Part shown: in pieces, positions 61,953 to 64,000 of the stretch | Numbering within the stretch: the first letter of the stretch is position 1 | Layout of the letters: every line of letters starts with the position of its first letter | Assembly: GCF_000210075.1 (NCBI RefSeq) | Contig: NC_021017.1 | Span: forward strand, 4,224,820 to 4,288,819 | Source: Bacteroides xylanisolvens XB1A | GTDB taxonomy: Bacteria; Bacteroidota; Bacteroidia; Bacteroidales; Bacteroidaceae | Direction of reading: 5' to 3' | Length of the DNA: 64,000 nucleotides | Notes under the pieces: model-generated | What the model was told of the DNA's origin: nothing | What the model saw: the letters and a program-made list of their open reading frames with translations, nothing else | The model's database searches: none | Program-made: the position numbers and the translations under genes

Positions 61953-64000
61953 ATGAAAAGAAAAATACAAGATTGCCTTGCATACAGACTGTTTTTGTTG
62001 TTACCGCTTTTCTCGTTTGGAGGATGTGTGGAGATAAAAGCTCCTGTTGGTTACGTAAATCCATATATGGGAAATATTAGTCACTTGTTGGTACCGACTT
62101 ATCCGACTGTCCATTTACCTAACAGTATGTTACGAATATATCCTCAAAGGGAGGATTATACAAGTAATAAATTGAAGGGATTACCTGTGATAGTGACAAG
62201 TCATAGAGGAAATTCGGCCTTCTCTATCAATCCGTTCAATAGCTTTTGTGATAGTTTAGAGAAGGGTAGTAGGTCTTCTTTTATATTGTATAATTACGAT
62301 AATGAAAAGATCAAGCCTTATTATTACAGTGTTTTTTTGAGTGACTATGATATAGAGGTAAAATATGTCCCTTCTCATCAGTCGGCTTTATATCAATTAG
62401 ATTTCCGGGCAGGGCAACCTGGGCTTTTGATCGGGGCGACAAATGGAGAGTTGCATGTAGAGAAAAACAAAGTTTTTGGTTATCAGCAAATCGGTTCCTA
62501 TGAGACAAGAGTGTATCTTTATCTGGAAACGGACGTGGTTCCTTTACAAACGGAAGAAGGAAATACTGTCGTAATGAAATTTCCAGAGAATGATAAAAGG
62601 ATTAATCTTCGTTATGGAATCTCTTTTATAAGTGTAGATCAGGCGAAAAAAAATATGGAACGCGAAGTGGCTGGAAAGGATTTGGAAACTCTTACACGAA
62701 CAGGTAGAACTATTTGGAATGATGCTCTTGGAAAGATTCAGGTAAAGGGAAACTGTGAGGATAGTAAGACTATATTCTATACTTCTTTATACAGAACATA
62801 TGAACGAATGGTTTGTCTTTCTGAAGATGGACAGTATTATAGTGCTTTTGACAATCAGGTTCATCAGGATAGCGGTGTTCCTTTTTATACTGATGATTGG
62901 ATCTGGGATACGTATAGAGCTACCCATCCATTGAGAATATTACTGGAACCGGAACGCGAGAAATATATGATTCAGTCTTTTATCCGGATGGCTGGTCAGA
63001 TGAAACATTTTTGGATGCCTACTTTTCCGGAGATAACAGGTGATAGCCGACGGATGAATTCAAATCATGGGGTGGCTACTGTACTTGACGCTTATGTAAA
63101 AGGAATTACGGATTTCGATTTAAAGGAAGCATATCGTGCTTGTAGAAATGCTATCACTGAAAAGACATTAGCACCGTGGTCGGATATGGAAGCCGGAAAG
63201 CTAGATTCTTTTTATGTGTCAAACGGATATTTTCCGGCGTTAGCTTCTGGTGAAGAGGAAGTTGTTTCCGAAGTACATAGTTTTGAGAAAAGGCAAGCTG
63301 TTGCTGTGACATTAGGTACAGTGTACGATGAATGGTGTCTGGCACAAATAGCCAGACTGCTGGATAATAAAGAGGATTACAATTACTTTTTGCAAAGAAG
63401 TTTGAACTATCATCAATTGTTTAATGCAGAAACAAAATTTTTTCATCCTAAAGATAGTGAAGGAAATTTTATCACTCCGTTTGATTATCGTTATTCCGGT
63501 GGAATGGGTGGAAGGGATTATTATGGCGAAAATAATGGATGGGTTTATCGTTGGGATGTCCCCCATAATGTAGCGGATCTTATCAAACTGATGGGAGGGA
63601 AAGAGGCGTTTGTTGATGAGCTGGAAAAGATGTTTGATACTCCTTTAGGAAAAAGCAAGTATGAATTTTTCTCGCGTTTTCCTGATCATACAGGTAATGT
63701 CGGACAGTTTTCTATGGCAAATGAACCTTGTTTACATATTCCTTACTTATATAACTATGCCAATAAACCCTGGATGACCCAGAAAAAGATTAGGGCATTA
63801 CTGGAGGAATGGTTTAGAAATGATTTGATGGGAATGCCGGGAGATGAGGATGGTGGTGGCATGAGTGCATTTATTGTCTTCTCGCAGCTGGGTTTTTATC
63901 CGGTTACGCCAGGATTACCTATATATGTCATTGGAAGTCCGGTGTTTGAACGGGCAAAAATTCAGTTGAGTGATGACAAAACCTTTGAAGTATATTGCCA
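61953..64000 (+). CDS. GH92 alpha-mannosidase-type lipoprotein (cut by window end)
   Basis: At least 682 residues, open at the window end. Start MKRKIQDCLAYRLFLLLPLFSFGGCVEIKAPVGY, lipobox-like FGGC. GH92 motifs: VNPYMGNISHLLVPTYPTVHLPNS, TDDWIWDTYRATHPL, WVYRWDVPHNV, GMPGDEDGGGMSAF and SQLGFYPVTPGLPIYVIGSPVF. The family cleaves alpha-1,2/1,3-mannosyl links in N-glycans and yeast mannan; specificity cannot be told by eye. The last gene of the PUL seen here. Confidence 0.93.
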   Translation, partial: MKRKIQDCLAYRLFLLLPLFSFGGCVEIKAPVGYVNPYMGNISHLLVPTYPTVHLPNSMLRIYPQREDYTSNKLKGLPVIVTSHRGNSAFSINPFNSFCDSLEKGSRSSFILYNYDNEKIKPYYYSVFLSDYDIEVKYVPSHQSALYQLDFRAGQPGLLIGATNGELHVEKNKVFGYQQIGSYETRVYLYLETDVVPLQTEEGNTVVMKFPENDKRINLRYGISFISVDQAKKNMEREVAGKDLETLTRTGRTIWNDALGKIQVKGNCEDSKTIFYTSLYRTYERMVCLSEDGQYYSAFDNQVHQDSGVPFYTDDWIWDTYRATHPLRILLEPEREKYMIQSFIRMAGQMKHFWMPTFPEITGDSRRMNSNHGVATVLDAYVKGITDFDLKEAYRACRNAITEKTLAPWSDMEAGKLDSFYVSNGYFPALASGEEEVVSEVHSFEKRQAVAVTLGTVYDEWCLAQIARLLDNKEDYNYFLQRSLNYHQLFNAETKFFHPKDSEGNFITPFDYRYSGGMGGRDYYGENNGWVYRWDVPHNVADLIKLMGGKEAFVDELEKMFDTPLGKSKYEFFSRFPDHTGNVGQFSMANEPCLHIPYLYNYANKPWMTQKKIRALLEEWFRNDLMGMPGDEDGGGMSAFIVFSQLGFYPVTPGLPIYVIGSPVFERAKIQLSDDKTFEVYC

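Noticed and set aside
1..64000. CRISPR arrays, rRNA or tRNA genes
   Set aside because: No regularly spaced repeats and no tRNA/rRNA-like sequence recognised; the element does not use a tRNA target here.

Overview
The window is Bacteroidales DNA, most likely Bacteroides. Evidence: promoters with TAnnTTTG -7 boxes, a SusC/SusD polysaccharide-utilisation locus (PUL) with a GH92 mannosidase, and a tet(Q)-rteA-rteB-rteC / tra / mob / exc / int gene set. No rRNA, tRNA or CRISPR array was seen.

Layout. (1) 1-2430: host DNA with an HU-family gene and the first 501 codons of a large membrane regulator. (2) about 2430-54652: one integrative conjugative element of the CTnDOT/CTnERL family, about 52.2 kb, with no erm gene, so closer in size and content to CTnERL. 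(3) 54646-64000: host DNA again, with the last 372 codons of the same regulator, then a PUL: susC, a frameshifted susD, a DUF3823 lipoprotein, and a GH92 lipoprotein cut by the window end. Joining the host sequence across the element restores one 873-codon frame, so the element split the probable regulator of the PUL.

Inside the element, left to right: a structured gene-poor end (2440-3418); small plus-strand accessory genes including PcfK/PcfJ/DUF3873 types (3472-7065); the conjugation operon traR-traA on the minus strand (7129-20734); a putative oriT with three dyads (21241-21315); mobA-mobB-mobC on the plus strand (21445-25141); an AT-rich cargo operon on the minus strand (31400 down to 25286) with a DUF4143 ATPase and a Gabija-type gajA/gajB pair; rteC, a RibD-C-like gene and a 124-nt nested hairpin; the tetQ-rteA-rteB operon with its attenuator leader; GNAT and SnoaL-like cargo; a 1,947-residue methylase-helicase; DUF1896; a candidate RteR sRNA; exc (topoisomerase III), DUF3945, xis2d, xis2c; two more small helix-turn-helix genes; one unknown gene; and int next to the right end.

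Main observations. gajB is interrupted by a 1,388-bp IS256-family element with a 9-bp target duplication (CGTGCTGAC). The insertion separates helicase motif V from motif VI, so this Gabija system is probably inactive but is an exact-repair allele. The RteR candidate (about 47208-47300, minus) carries a stretch antisense to a leader motif (CCACTAAATCCAAAGT-like) that recurs before mobA, traI, traN and the DUF1896 gene, between traE and traD, and before exc. This suggests one sRNA could act on many element mRNAs.

How it works together (family knowledge plus context): tetracycline relieves attenuation in the tetQ leader, raising TetQ, RteA and RteB. RteB activates rteC, RteC activates the xis2c-xis2d-orf3-exc operon, and IntDOT plus Xis proteins excise the element. 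MobA/B/C process oriT and couple DNA to the Tra channel, while RteR holds tra expression down. Excision here would also restore the host PUL regulator.
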